DNA of 64,000 nucleotides, from contig NC_081190.1 in assembly GCF_902713425.1 (NCBI RefSeq), positions 99,145,571 to 99,209,570 on the forward strand, in the 5' to 3' direction. The notes under the pieces were generated by a model. That model saw only the letters and a program-made list of their open reading frames with translations, was not told the DNA's origin and did not search any database. This stretch comes from Acipenser ruthenus (Eukaryota; Chordata; Actinopteri; Acipenseriformes; Acipenseridae). Made by a program: the position numbers and the translations under genes. Of the stretch, positions 22,346 to 34,891 are shown one piece after another. The stretch's first letter is position 1; each line of letters begins with the position of its first letter.

Positions 22346-22706
22346 AAACTATGGTCAAAGACAGAAACAAACACGAACCCGTCGGAGGAAGGAACTCACT
22401 CACTCACTCACTCACTAGTTATTCAACAACTCTCCGGCAGGCGGCTTCGTCACACAGGGAGTCAGGTTTTCTTTAAAAGGAGCTCAATGTTTTTAGCTTT
22501 CTGACTGTCAAATAAATAGCTACGTGGTTCCTGCACATCTATTTCCATGTTTCGTTATTTTTTATTGACAAGACTAAAAGTAAAGACTCAGCAGTGTCTG
22601 TATCAAAGTTTTTATTTTTATTTTAAATAATTGGAAATCATTTTCGAGCTTATCAGTTTTATTTATTTAGTTGATGTTTTTTATTCAGATAAACTGTGCA
22701 TCACAA

Positions 22707-22909
22707 CTGCTGCTGCTGCTGCTGCTGCTGCAGAGTCACTTACAATAGGACCTGGGTTTTACATCTCATTTGAAGGAAGGAGCACAAGGAGGTTAAGGGA
22801 CTTGCTCAGGGACAGGGTCACACACAATGAGCCAGTGGCTGAGCTGGGATTGAACCAGGAACCTCCCGGTAACAAGAGCTTTTCTTTAACCACCTGACCA
22901 CTAAGCCCC
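22707..22909 (+). mobile_element. (CTG)8 and SINE tail, unit 8
   Basis: Contracted tract of 8 CTG. Confidence 0.7.
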
Positions 22910-22992
22910 TTAAAACATATCTTGGCAGACAAACACTTTAATTAGACAACATAAAACCACATACAAGCAGATTTACAAGCAGGGCTGCAATC

Positions 22993-23236
22993 GCGTTCGC
23001 GCTCTCCCCTGATGTTATAGTCAAAGTTAAAAACACAGGTATTGAAAGCAATTAGCGATTATCTATATATCTCCAGCAGGTGGCTCTGTCAGACTGGGAA
23101 TGAGATTTTGTTTTTTCTTTCGGAGCGTATAATGTTCTAGAAAGTACCAAAGTGTTTTATGTACATGTATTGTGAAGTGTTTCATCTTGAGAAGACAAAG
23201 TAACGAGTCAGCGGCACGTGTATCAAAGTTACAAAG
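22993..23236 (+). pseudogene. Fossil U1 3' end and flank, unit 8
   Basis: As in unit 1. Confidence 0.75.
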
Positions 23237-24078
23237 TTGCTAATATTAAAGAAGACGAGGTTCAGCGGTACAGTTGTTTTTTTTAAAACATAGTGTTTCA
23301 GCTCTGTACAGACGTTCTATGTCGTTATCCGTTATTGATTCAGCTTTATTTAGATGATTGCCTTTACCTTGTTTTAATTTCCCGTTCCTCTGAGATACGA
23401 ATCTACCAGCTTTACATCTTTTTTTTTTTTTTTTAACGTATTCTCATTTTGTTGATCATTAATGCACATTTCTGTACTGTGGGTGTTGTCGAGCGATTGA
23501 AAACGAGACATTTTGTGTTTGAATTGAAAGAGATGGTCTCGAGGAGTCGAACAAGTCACAATAAGCCTTCATCCATGTATCATGTAACCACATGTATGCT
23601 GTCTCTAACTGGAGGAGAGGGACCCTTGCAGTACTGCTCAGCCTAAAGAACCACACGAGTTGTTTGAAAGGGGGATTTATTTTGTAGAATAAACATCAAA
23701 TTGGTTTCAGGGCATACAGTCCTCCAACGGCAACACAGCTCAGTACAGCTGAGATCCATTACAACACTGCTGCAGATTCAAACTAAAAGAGGGTAATATA
23801 CAAAATGGATGCCTTTGAGAACTTAACACTTTCAATGCCAACGTGTGGCTACTACTTTGTGAACATACAATTTCGCAAGAATCTAATGGCACTTTTAATG
23901 CTGCTATATATACACACACAGACACACGGACACACGGGCCCGCACACGTGGAGCCCAGAGCTGCTTAAATGTTAACGTTTGTGACAAATTAGAGATCTGG
24001 AAATCCCTCCCCCAACCTGTCATTGCATGAATGATATTAACTTAATACTATGAAAGAGATAAACCAAGACTGTCGTTC

Positions 24079-24198
24079 GCTTACGGCCATACCACCTTGA
24101 GAACGCCCGATCTCGTCTGATCTCGGAAGCTAAGCAAGGTCGGGCCTGGTTAGTACTTGGATGGGAGACCGCCTGGGAATACCAGGTGCTGTAAGCTT
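24079..24198 (+). rRNA. 5S rRNA, unit 9
   Basis: Consensus copy with intact terminator. Confidence 0.97.
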
Positions 24199-24868
24199 TT
24201 CTTTCTGCAGCTTGACAGGGGGCGCTATTTCCCTTGTTATTTATGTTACTAACCTGGAAGCTGTAAGTCTAAACATCGTTTTCTTTTTTTGGTTTTTTTA
24301 TTGTCCCATTCCACACACGAACAAGTATTGTATCAGCCTTTACTGGTTTTGAAAACTGAGTTAGGACAGAAAGGGTTATCGTATTATATTCTAAGCCGAA
24401 ACTACCAGTAGCGGTCCGATACAAACAAATGTGAACAGGGTTAAGACAAAAGTACTGACGAGTTTTGCTAGTTATGGTTAGTTTAATTAATTAAAAAAAG
24501 AAATAACAGTTGATGAAGTACTTTTTATTATAGTAACAGAACGAGACATGTTTTAAAGCCACAAACTGCGTGTTTAGATTATTGTGCCAAACAAGAGAAC
24601 AAAACGAGCATATCAACCAAGAACGGATTTAGTGACCCGTTCATTCGTTCGAGTTTATTTATATTATGTGTGACCTTAACAAATGTTTGACCAATGTTTT
24701 GCTTGCTTTCTTTTTGAAAGTCGTACATTTGTTACATTTTTTTTATTTCGTTTACGCAGACGTGTATACAGACCCGTCGCTTCTTTTGCGGAACATCTCA
24801 CATGCTGCTGCACGAATGACGTCGTCCTGTGTAAATCCTGGCATCTTGTCCTCCAATGATAAAGGCGC

Positions 24869-25050
24869 ATGCAAATATATACCGAGAGGCATTACGGGAA
24901 TGCAATTTATAAATACTTATACTGAAAACTGAAGGAACCCATTACACCCAACAGACTGGAAAGTGCGATATGATAACAATGAAAATGTTATATTAGGAAA
25001 AGAGTGTTTCTTTAAATTGCAGATGTTGGCACCGTTTCTTTGAAAAATGT
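24869..25050 (+). promoter_or_regulatory. U1 promoter (DSE + PSE), unit 9
   Basis: Octamer 24869-24876, PSE 25029-25050. A single A-to-T change at 25027 (-63) lies just outside the PSE core. Confidence 0.87.
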
Positions 25051-25089
25051 CTCTTGTGGACGGGTGACGACTCGCAATGTGTACAACTC

Positions 25090-25253
25090 ATACTTACCTG
25101 GCAGGGGAGATACCATGATCATGAAGGTGGTTCACCCAGGGCGAGGCTCGGCCATTGCACTCCGGCTGTGCTGACCCCTGCGAATTCCCCAAATGCGGGA
25201 ATCTCGACTGCATAATTTCTGGTAGTGGGGGACTGCGTTCGCGCTCTCCCCTG
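25090..25253 (+). ncRNA. U1 snRNA, unit 9
   Basis: Consensus U1, 164 nt. Confidence 0.97.
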
Positions 25254-25618
25254 AAACTATGGTCAAAGACAGAAACAAACACGAACCCGTCGGAGGAAGG
25301 AACTCACTCACTCACTCACTCACTCACTAGTTATTCAACAACTCTCCGGCAGGCGGCTTCGTCACACAGGGAGTCAGGTTTTCTTTAAAAGGAGCTCAAT
25401 GTTTTTAGCTTTCTGACTGTCAAATAAATAGCTACGTGGTTCCTGCACATCTATTTCCATGTTTCGTTATTTTTTATTGACAAGACTAAAAGTAAAGACT
25501 CAGCAGTGTCTGTATCAAAGTTTTTATTTTTATTTTAAATAATTGGAAATCATTTTCGAGCTTATCAGTTTTATTTATTTAGTTGATGTTTTTTATTCAG
25601 ATAAACTGTGCATCACAA

Positions 25619-25815
25619 CTGCTGCTGCTGCTGCTGCAGAGTCACTTACAATAGGACCTGGGTTTTACATCTCATTTGAAGGAAGGAGCACAAGGAGGTT
25701 AAGGGACTTGCTCAGGGACAGGGTCACACACAATGAGCCAGTGGCTGAGCTGGGATTGAACCAGGAACCTCCCGGTAACAAGAGCTTTTCTTTAACCACC
25801 TGACCACTAAGCCCC
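25619..25815 (+). mobile_element. (CTG)6 and SINE tail, unit 9
   Basis: Strongly contracted tract of 6 CTG. Confidence 0.7.
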
Positions 25816-25898
25816 TTAAAACATATCTTGGCAGACAAACACTTTAATTAGACAACATAAAACCACATACAAGCAGATTTACAAGCAGGGCTGCAATC

Positions 25899-26142
25899 GC
25901 GTTCGCGCTCTCCCCTGATGTTATAGTCAAAGTTAAAAACACAGGTATTGAAAGCAATTAGCGATTATCTATATATCTCCAGCAGGTGGCTCTGTCAGAC
26001 TGGGAATGAGATTTTGTTTTTTCTTTCGGAGCGTATAATGTTCTAGAAAGTACCAAAGTGTTTTATGTACATGTATTGTGAAGTGTTTCATCTTGAGAAG
26101 ACAAAGTAACGAGTCAGCGGCACGTGTATCAAAGTTACAAAG
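25899..26142 (+). pseudogene. Fossil U1 3' end and flank, unit 9
   Basis: As in unit 1. Confidence 0.75.
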
Positions 26143-26984
26143 TTGCTAATATTAAAGAAGACGAGGTTCAGCGGTACAGTTGTTTTTTTTAAAACATAGT
26201 GTTTCAGCTCTGTACAGACGTTCTATGTCGTTATCCGTTATTGATTCAGCTTTATTTAGATGATTGCCTTTACCTTGTTTTAATTTCCCGTTCCTCTGAG
26301 ATACGAATCTACCAGCTTTACATCTTTTTTTTTTTTTTTTAACGTATTCTCATTTTGTTGATCATTAATGCACATTTCTGTACTGTGGGTGTTGTCGAGC
26401 GATTGAAAACGAGACATTTTGTGTTTGAATTGAAAGAGATGGTCTCGAGGAGTCGAACAAGTCACAATAAGCCTTCATCCATGTATCATGTAACCACATG
26501 TATGCTGTCTCTAACTGGAGGAGAGGGACCCTTGCAGTACTGCTCAGCCTAAAGAACCACACGAGTTGTTTGAAAGGGGGATTTATTTTGTAGAATAAAC
26601 ATCAAATTGGTTTCAGGGCATACAGTCCTCCAACGGCAACACAGCTCAGTACAGCTGAGATCCATTACAACACTGCTGCAGATTCAAACTAAAAGAGGGT
26701 AATATACAAAATGGATGCCTTTGAGAACTTAACACTTTCAATGCCAACGTGTGGCTACTACTTTGTGAACATACAATTTCGCAAGAATCTAATGGCACTT
26801 TTAATGCTGCTATATATACACACACAGACACACGGACACACGGGCCCGCACACGTGGAGCCCAGAGCTGCTTAAATGTTAACGTTTGTGACAAATTAGAG
26901 ATCTGGAAATCCCTCCCCCAACCTGTCATTGCATGAATGATATTAACTTAATACTATGAAAGAGATAAACCAAGACTGTCGTTC

Positions 26985-27104
26985 GCTTACGGCCATACCA
27001 CCTTGAGAACGCCCGATCTCGTCTGATCTCGGAAGCTAAGCAAGGTCGGGCCTGGTTAGTACTTGGATGGGAGACCGCCTGGGAATACCAGGTGCTGTAA
27101 GCTT
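26985..27104 (+). rRNA. 5S rRNA, unit 10
   Basis: Consensus copy with intact terminator. Confidence 0.97.
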
Positions 27105-27774
27105 TTCTTTCTGCAGCTTGACAGGGGGCGCTATTTCCCTTGTTATTTATGTTACTAACCTGGAAGCTGTAAGTCTAAACATCGTTTTCTTTTTTTGGTT
27201 TTTTTATTGTCCCATTCCACACACGAACAAGTATTGTATCAGCCTTTACTGGTTTTGAAAACTGAGTTAGGACAGAAAGGGTTATCGTATTATATTCTAA
27301 GCCGAAACTACCAGTAGCGGTCCGATACAAACAAATGTGAACAGGGTTAAGACAAAAGTACTGACGAGTTTTGCTAGTTATGGTTAGTTTAATTAATTAA
27401 AAAAAGAAATAACAGTTGATGAAGTACTTTTTATTATAGTAACAGAACGAGACATGTTTTAAAGCCACAAACTGCGTGTTTAGATTATTGTGCCAAACAA
27501 GAGAACAAAACGAGCATATCAACCAAGAACGGATTTAGTGACCCGTTCATTCGTTCGAGTTTATTTATATTATGTGTGACCTTAACAAATGTTTGACCAA
27601 TGTTTTGCTTGCTTTCTTTTTGAAAGTCGTACATTTGTTACATTTTTTTTATTTCGTTTACGCAGACGTGTATACAGACCCGTCGCTTCTTTTGCGGAAC
27701 ATCTCACATGCTGCTGCACGAATGACGTCGTCCTGTGTAAATCCTGGCATCTTGTCCTCCAATGATAAAGGCGC

Positions 27775-27956
27775 ATGCAAATATATACCGAGAGGCATTA
27801 CGGGAATGCAATTTATAAATACTTATACTGAAAACTGAAGGAACCCATTACACCCAACAGACTGGAAAGTGCGATATGATAACAATGAAAATGTTATATT
27901 AGGAAAAGAGTGTTTCTTTAAATTGCAGATGTAGGCACCGTTTCTTTGAAAAATGT
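27775..27956 (+). promoter_or_regulatory. U1 promoter (DSE + PSE), unit 10
   Basis: Octamer 27775-27782, PSE 27935-27956. Confidence 0.87.
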
Positions 27957-27995
27957 CTCTTGTGGACGGGTGACGACTCGCAATGTGTACAACTC

Positions 27996-28159
27996 ATACT
28001 TACCTGGCAGGGGAGATACCATGATCATGAAGGTGGTTCACCCAGGGCGAGGCTCGGCCATTGCACTCCGGCTGTGCTGACCCCTGCGAATTCCCCAAAT
28101 GCGGGAATCTCGACTGCATAATTTCTGGTAGTGGGGGACTGCGTTCGCGCTCTCCCCTG
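27996..28159 (+). ncRNA. U1 snRNA, unit 10
   Basis: Consensus U1. The first repeat of the following (CTCA) tract is TTCA in this unit only. Confidence 0.97.
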
Positions 28160-28519
28160 AAACTATGGTCAAAGACAGAAACAAACACGAACCCGTCGGA
28201 GGAAGGAATTCACTCACTCACTCACTCACTAGTTATTCAACAACTCTCCGGCAGGCGGCTTCGTCACACAGGGAGTCAGGTTTTCTTTAAAAGGAGCTCA
28301 ATGTTTTTAGCTTTCTGACTGTCAAATAAATAGCTACGTGGTTCCTGCACATCTATTTCCATGTTTCGTTATTTTTTATTGACAAGACTAAAAGTAAAGA
28401 CTCAGCAGTGTCTGTATCAAAGTTTTTATTTTTATTTTAAATAATTGGAAATCATTTTCGAGCTTATCAGTTTTATTTATTTAGTTGATGTTTTTTATTC
28501 AGATAAACTGTGCATCACA

Positions 28520-28520
<1 letters not shown>

Positions 28521-28557
<37 letters not shown>

Positions 28558-28735
28558 AGAGTCACTTACAATAGGACCTGGGTTTTACATCTCATTTGAA
28601 GGAAGGAGCACAAGGAGGTTAAGGGACTTGCTCAGGGACAGGGTCACACACAATGAGCCAGTGGCTGAGCTGGGATTGAACCAGGAACCTCCCGGTAACA
28701 AGAGCTTTTCTTTAACCACCTGACCACTAAGCCCC
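28521..28735 (+). mobile_element. (CTG)12 and SINE tail, unit 10
   Basis: 12 CTG repeats. Confidence 0.7.
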
Positions 28736-28818
28736 TTAAAACATATCTTGGCAGACAAACACTTTAATTAGACAACATAAAACCACATACAAGCAGATTT
28801 ACAAGCAGGGCTGCAATC

Positions 28819-29062
28819 GCGTTCGCGCTCTCCCCTGATGTTATAGTCAAAGTTAAAAACACAGGTATTGAAAGCAATTAGCGATTATCTATATATCTCC
28901 AGCAGGTGGCTCTGTCAGACTGGGAATGAGATTTTGTTTTTTCTTTCGGAGCGTATAATGTTCTAGAAAGTACCAAAGTGTTTTATGTACATGTATTGTG
29001 AAGTGTTTCATCTTGAGAAGACAAAGTAACGAGTCAGCGGCACGTGTATCAAAGTTACAAAG
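28819..29062 (+). pseudogene. Fossil U1 3' end and flank, unit 10
   Basis: As in unit 1. Confidence 0.75.
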
Positions 29063-29905
29063 TTGCTAATATTAAAGAAGACGAGGTTCAGCGGTACAGT
29101 TGTTTTTTTTTAAAACATAGTGTTTCAGCTCTGTACAGACGTTCTATGTCGTTATCCGTTATTGATTCAGCTTTATTTAGATGATTGCCTTTACCTTGTT
29201 TTAATTTCCCGTTCCTCTGAGATACGAATCTACCAGCTTTACATCTTTTTTTTTTTTTTTTAACGTATTCTCATTTTGTTGATCATTAATGCACATTTCT
29301 GTACTGTGGGTGTTGTCGAGCGATTGAAAACGAGACATTTTGTGTTTGAATTGAAAGTGATGGTCTCGAGGAGTCGAACAAGTCACAATAAGCCTTCATC
29401 CATGTATCATGTAACCACATGTATGCTGTCTCTAACTGGAGGAGAGGGACCCTTGCAGTACTGCTCAGCCTACAGAACCACACGAGTTGTTTGAAAGGGG
29501 GATTTATTTTGTAGAATAAACATCAAATTGGTTTCAGGGCATACAGTCCTCCAACGGCAACACAGCTCAGTACAGCTGAGATCCATTACAACACTGCTGC
29601 AGATTCAAACTAAAAGAGGGTAATATACAAAATGGATGCCTTTGAGAACTTAACACTTTCAATGCCAACGTGTGGCTACTACTTTGTGAACATACAATTT
29701 CGCAAGAATCTAATGGCACTTTTAATGCTGCTATATATACACACACAGACACACGGACACACAGGCCCGCACACGTGGAGCCCAGAGCTGCTTAAATGTT
29801 AACGTTTGTGACAAATTAGAGATCTGGAAATCCCTCCCCCAACCTGTCATTGCATGAATGATATTAACTTAATACTATGAAAGAGATAAACCAAGACTGT
29901 CGTTC

Positions 29906-30025
29906 GCTTACGGCCATACCACCTTGAGAACGCCCGATCTCGTCTGATCTCGGAAGCTAAGCAAGGTCGGGCCTGGTTAGTACTTGGATGGGAGACCGCC
30001 TGGGAATACCAGGTGCTGTAAGCTT
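29906..30025 (+). rRNA. 5S rRNA, unit 11
   Basis: Consensus 5S. The upstream spacer has CCTACAGAACC, shared only with unit 12 (others CCTAAAGAACC). Confidence 0.97.
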
Positions 30026-30695
30026 TTCTTTCTGCAGCTTGACAGGGGGCGCTATTTCCCTTGTTATTTATGTTACTAACCTGGAAGCTGTAAGTCTAAA
30101 CATCGTTTTCTTTTTTTGGTTTTTTTATTGTCCCATTCCACACACGAACAAGTATTGTATCAGCCTTTACTGGTTTTGAAAACTGAGTTAGGACAGAAAG
30201 GGTTATCGTATTATATTCTAAGCCGAAACTACCAGTAGCGGTCCGATACAAACAAATGTGAACAGGGTTAAGACAAAAGTACTGACGAGTTTTGCTAGTT
30301 ATGGTTAGTTTAATTAATTAAAAAAAGAAATAACAGTTGATGAAGTACTTTTTATTATAGTAACAGAACGAGACATGTTTTAAAGCCACAAACTGCGTGT
30401 TTAGATTATTGTGCCAAACAAGAGAACAAAACGAGCATATCAACCAAGAACGGATTTAGTGACCCGTTCATTCGTTCGAGTTTATTTATATTATGTGTGA
30501 CCTTAACAAATGTTTGACCAATGTTTTGCTTGCTTTCTTTTTGAAAGTCGTACATTTGTTACATTTTTTTTATTTCGTTTACGCAGACGTGTATACAGAC
30601 CCGTCGCTTCTTTTGCGGAACATCTCACATGCTGCTGCACGAATGACGTCGTCCTGTGTAAATCCTGGCATCTTGTCCTCCAATGATAAAGGCGC

Positions 30696-30877
30696 ATGCA
30701 AATATATACCGAGAGGCATTACGGGAATGCAATTTATAAATACTTATACTGAAAACTGAAGGAACCCATTACACCCAACAGACTGGAAAGTGCGATATGA
30801 TAACAATGAAAATGTTATATTAGGAAAAGAGTGTTTCTTTAAATTGCAGATGTAGGCACCGTTTCTTTGAAAAATGT
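30696..30877 (+). promoter_or_regulatory. U1 promoter (DSE + PSE), unit 11
   Basis: Octamer 30696-30703, PSE 30856-30877. C-to-T at -6 (30911), outside known elements, is shared with unit 12. Confidence 0.87.
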
Positions 30878-30916
30878 CTCTTGTGGACGGGTGACGACTC
30901 GCAATGTGTATAACTC

Positions 30917-31080
30917 ATACTTACCTGGCAGGGGAGATACCATGATCATGAAGGTGGTTCACCCAGGGCGAGGCTCGGCCATTGCACTCCGGCTGTGCTG
31001 ACCCCTGCGAATTCCCCAAATGCGGGAATCTCGACTGCATAATTTCTGGTAGTGGGGGACTGCGTCCGCGCTCTCCCCTG
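30917..31080 (+). ncRNA. U1 snRNA, unit 11 (T150C)
   Basis: Full length. T150C (position 31066) changes the stem IV tetraloop from UUCG to UCCG. Both belong to the very stable UNCG class, so the fold should hold. Shared with unit 12. Confidence 0.96.
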
Positions 31081-31440
31081 AAACTATGGTCAAAGACAGA
31101 AACAAACACGAACCCGTCGGAGGAAGGAACTCACTCACTCACTCACTCACTAGTTATTCAACAACTCTCCGGCAGGCGGCTTCGTCACACAGGGAGTCAG
31201 GTTTTCTTTAAAAGGAGCTCAATGTTTTTAGCTTTCTGACTGTCAAATAAATAGCTACGTGGTTCCTGCACATCTATTTCCATGTTTCGTTATTTTTTAT
31301 TGACAAGACTAAAAGTAAAGACTCAGCAGTGTCTGTATCAAAGTTTTTATTTTTATTTTAAATAATTGGAAATCATTTTCGAGCTTATCAGTTTTATTTA
31401 TTTAGTTGATGTTTTTTATTCAGATAAACTGTGCATCACA

Positions 31441-31441
<1 letters not shown>

Positions 31442-31472
<31 letters not shown>

Positions 31473-31650
31473 AGAGTCACTTACAATAGGACCTGGGTTT
31501 TACATCTCATTTGAAGGAAGGAGCACAAGGAGGTTAAGGGACTTGCTCAGGGACAGGGTCACACACAATGAGCCAGTGGCTGAGCTGGGATTGAACCAGG
31601 AACCTCCCGGTAACAAGAGCTTTTCTTTAACCACCTGACCACTAAGCCCC
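31442..31650 (+). mobile_element. (CTG)10 and SINE tail, unit 11
   Basis: 10 CTG repeats. Confidence 0.7.
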
Positions 31651-31733
31651 TTAAAACATATCTTGGCAGACAAACACTTTAATTAGACAACATAAAACCA
31701 CATACAAGCAGATTTACAAGCAGGGCTGCAATC

Positions 31734-31977
31734 GCGTTCGCGCTCTCCCCTGATGTTATAGTCAAAGTTAAAAACACAGGTATTGAAAGCAATTAGCGAT
31801 TATCTATATATCTCCAGCAGGTGGCTCTGTCAGACTGGGAATGAGATTTTGTTTTTTCTTTCGGAGCGTATAATGTTCTAGAAAGTACCAAAGTGTTTTA
31901 TGTACATGTATTGTGAAGTGTTTCATCTTGAGAAGACAAAGTAACGAGTCAGCGGCACGTGTATCAAAGTTACAAAG
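31734..31977 (+). pseudogene. Fossil U1 3' end and flank, unit 11
   Basis: Keeps TTCG where the gene in this unit has TCCG. Confidence 0.75.
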
Positions 31978-32819
31978 TTGCTAATATTAAAGAAGACGAG
32001 GTTCAGCGGTACAGTTGTTTTTTTTAAAACATAGTGTTTCAGCTCTGTACAGACGTTCTATGTCGTTATCCGTTATTGATTCAGCTTTATTTAGATGATT
32101 GCCTTTACCTTGTTTTAATTTCCCGTTCCTCTGAGATACGAATCTACCAGCTTTACATCTTTTTTTTTTTTTTTTAACGTATTCTCATTTTGTTGATCAT
32201 TAATGCACATTTCTGTACTGTGGGTGTTGTCGAGCGATTGAAAACGAGACATTTTGTGTTTGAATTGAAAGTGATGGTCTCGAGGAGTCGAACAAGTCAC
32301 AATAAGCCTTCATCCATGTATCATGTAACCACATGTATGCTGTCTCTAACTGGAGGAGAGGGACCCTTGCAGTACTGCTCAGCCTACAGAACCACACGAG
32401 TTGTTTGAAAGGGGGATTTATTTTGTAGAATAAACATCAAATTGGTTTCAGGGCATACAGTCCTCCAACGGCAACACAGCTCAGTACAGCTGAGATCCAT
32501 TACAACACTGCTGCAGATTCAAACTAAAAGAGGGTAATATACAAAATGGATGCCTTTGAGAACTTAACACTTTCAATGCCAACGTGTGGCTACTACTTTG
32601 TGAACATACAATTTCGCAAGAATCTAATGGCACTTTTAATGCTGCTATATATACACACACAGACACACGGACACACGGGCCCGCACACGTGGAGCCCAGA
32701 GCTGCTTAAATGTTAACGTTTGTGACAAATTAGAGATCTGGAAATCCCTCCCCCAACCTGTCATTGCATGAATGATATTAACTTAATACTATGAAAGAGA
32801 TAAACCAAGACTGTCGTTC

Positions 32820-32939
32820 GCTTACGGCCATACCACCTTGAGAACGCCCGATCTCGTCTGATCTCGGAAGCTAAGCAAGGTCGGGCCTGGTTAGTACTTG
32901 GATGGGAGACCGCCTGGGAATACCAGGTGCTGTAAGCTT
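32820..32939 (+). rRNA. 5S rRNA, unit 12
   Basis: Consensus copy with intact terminator. Confidence 0.97.
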
Positions 32940-33609
32940 TTCTTTCTGCAGCTTGACAGGGGGCGCTATTTCCCTTGTTATTTATGTTACTAACCTGGAA
33001 GCTGTAAGTCTAAACATCGTTTTCTTTTTTTGGTTTTTTTATTGTCCCATTCCACACACGAACAAGTATTGTATCAGCCTTTACTGGTTTTGAAAACTGA
33101 GTTAGGACAGAAAGGGTTATCGTATTATATTCTAAGCCGAAACTACCAGTAGCGGTCCGATACAAACAAATGTGAACAGGGTTAAGACAAAAGTACTGAC
33201 GAGTTTTGCTAGTTATGGTTAGTTTAATTAATTAAAAAAAGAAATAACAGTTGATGAAGTACTTTTTATTATAGTAACAGAACGAGACATGTTTTAAAGC
33301 CACAAACTGCGTGTTTAGATTATTGTGCCAAACAAGAGAACAAAACGAGCATATCAACCAAGAACGGATTTAGTGACCCGTTCATTCGTTCGAGTTTATT
33401 TATATTATGTGTGACCTTAACAAATGTTTGACCAATGTTTTGCTTGCTTTCTTTTTGAAAGTCGTACATTTGTTACATTTTTTTTATTTCGTTTACGCAG
33501 ACGTGTATACAGACCCGTCGCTTCTTTTGCGGAACATCTCACATGCTGCTGCACGAATGACGTCGTCCTGTGTAAATCCTGGCATCTTGTCCTCCAATGA
33601 TAAAGGCGC

Positions 33610-33791
33610 ATGCAAATATATACCGAGAGGCATTACGGGAATGCAATTTATAAATACTTATACTGAAAACTGAAGGAACCCATTACACCCAACAGACTGG
33701 AAAGTGCGATATGATAACAATGAAAATGTTATATTAGGAAAAGAGTGTTTCTTTAAATTGCAGATGTAGGCACCGTTTCTTTGAAAAATGT
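33610..33791 (+). promoter_or_regulatory. U1 promoter (DSE + PSE), unit 12
   Basis: Octamer 33610-33617, PSE 33770-33791; same -6 change as unit 11. Confidence 0.87.
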
Positions 33792-33830
33792 CTCTTGTGG
33801 ACGGGTGACGACTCGCAATGTGTATAACTC

Positions 33831-33994
33831 ATACTTACCTGGCAGGGGAGATACCATGATCATGAAGGTGGTTCACCCAGGGCGAGGCTCGGCCATTGCA
33901 CTCCGGCTGTGCTGACCCCTGCGAATTCCCCAAATGCGGGAATCTCGACTGCATAATTTCTGGTAGTGGGGGACTGCGTCCGCGCTCTCCCCTG
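33831..33994 (+). ncRNA. U1 snRNA, unit 12 (T150C)
   Basis: Same UCCG tetraloop as unit 11. The flank lacks one GGAA before the (CTCA)6 tract. Last A-type U1 before the subfamily switch. Confidence 0.96.
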
Positions 33995-34354
33995 AAACTA
34001 TGGTCAAAGACAGAAACAAACACGAACCCGTCGGAGGAACTCACTCACTCACTCACTCACTCACTAGTTATTCAACAACTCTCCGGCAGGCGGCTTCGTC
34101 ACACAGGGAGTCAGGTTTTCTTTAAAAGGAGCTCAATGTTTTTAGCTTTCTGACTGTCAAATAAATAGCTACGTGGTTCCTGCACATCTATTTCCATGTT
34201 TCGTTATTTTTTATTGACAAGACTAAAAGTAAAGACTCAGCAGTGTCTGTATCAAAGTTTTTATTTTTATTTTAAATAATTGGAAATCATTTTCGAGCTT
34301 ATCAGTTTTATTTATTTAGTTGATGTTTTTTATTCAGATAAACTGTGCATCACA

Positions 34355-34355
<1 letters not shown>

Positions 34356-34386
<31 letters not shown>

Positions 34387-34564
34387 AGAGTCACTTACAA
34401 TAGGACCTGGGTTTTACATCTCATTTGAAGGAAGGAGCACAAGGAGGTTAAGGGACTTGCTCAGGGACAGGGTCACACACAATGAGCCAGTGGCTGAGCT
34501 GGGATTGAACCAGGAACCTCCCGGTAACAAGAGCTTTTCTTTAACCACCTGACCACTAAGCCCC
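34356..34564 (+). mobile_element. (CTG)10 and SINE tail, unit 12
   Basis: 10 CTG repeats. The A-to-B subfamily switch occurs across this segment: A-type TTATTCAAC precedes it at about 34.07 kb and B-type TTAAATCATA follows at about 34.57 kb. Confidence 0.7.
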
Positions 34565-34647
34565 TTAAATCATATCTTGGCAGACAAACACTTTAATTAG
34601 ACAACATAAAACCACATACAAGCAGATTTACAAGCAGGGCTGCAATC

Positions 34648-34891
34648 GCGTTCGCGCTCTCCCCTGATGTTATAGTCAAAGTTAAAAACACAGGTATTGA
34701 AAGCAATTAGCGATTATCTATATATCTCCAGCAGGTGGCTCTGTCAGACTGGGAATGAGATTTTGTTTTTTCTTTCGGAGCGTATAATGTTCTAGAAAGT
34801 ACCAAAGTGTTTTATGTACATGTATTGTGAAGTGTTTCATCTTGAGAAGACAAAGTAACGAGTCAGCGGCACGTGTATCAAAGTTACAAAG
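34648..34891 (+). pseudogene. Fossil U1 3' end and flank, unit 12
   Basis: Lies beyond the A-to-B switch; terminal 20-mer intact. Confidence 0.75.
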
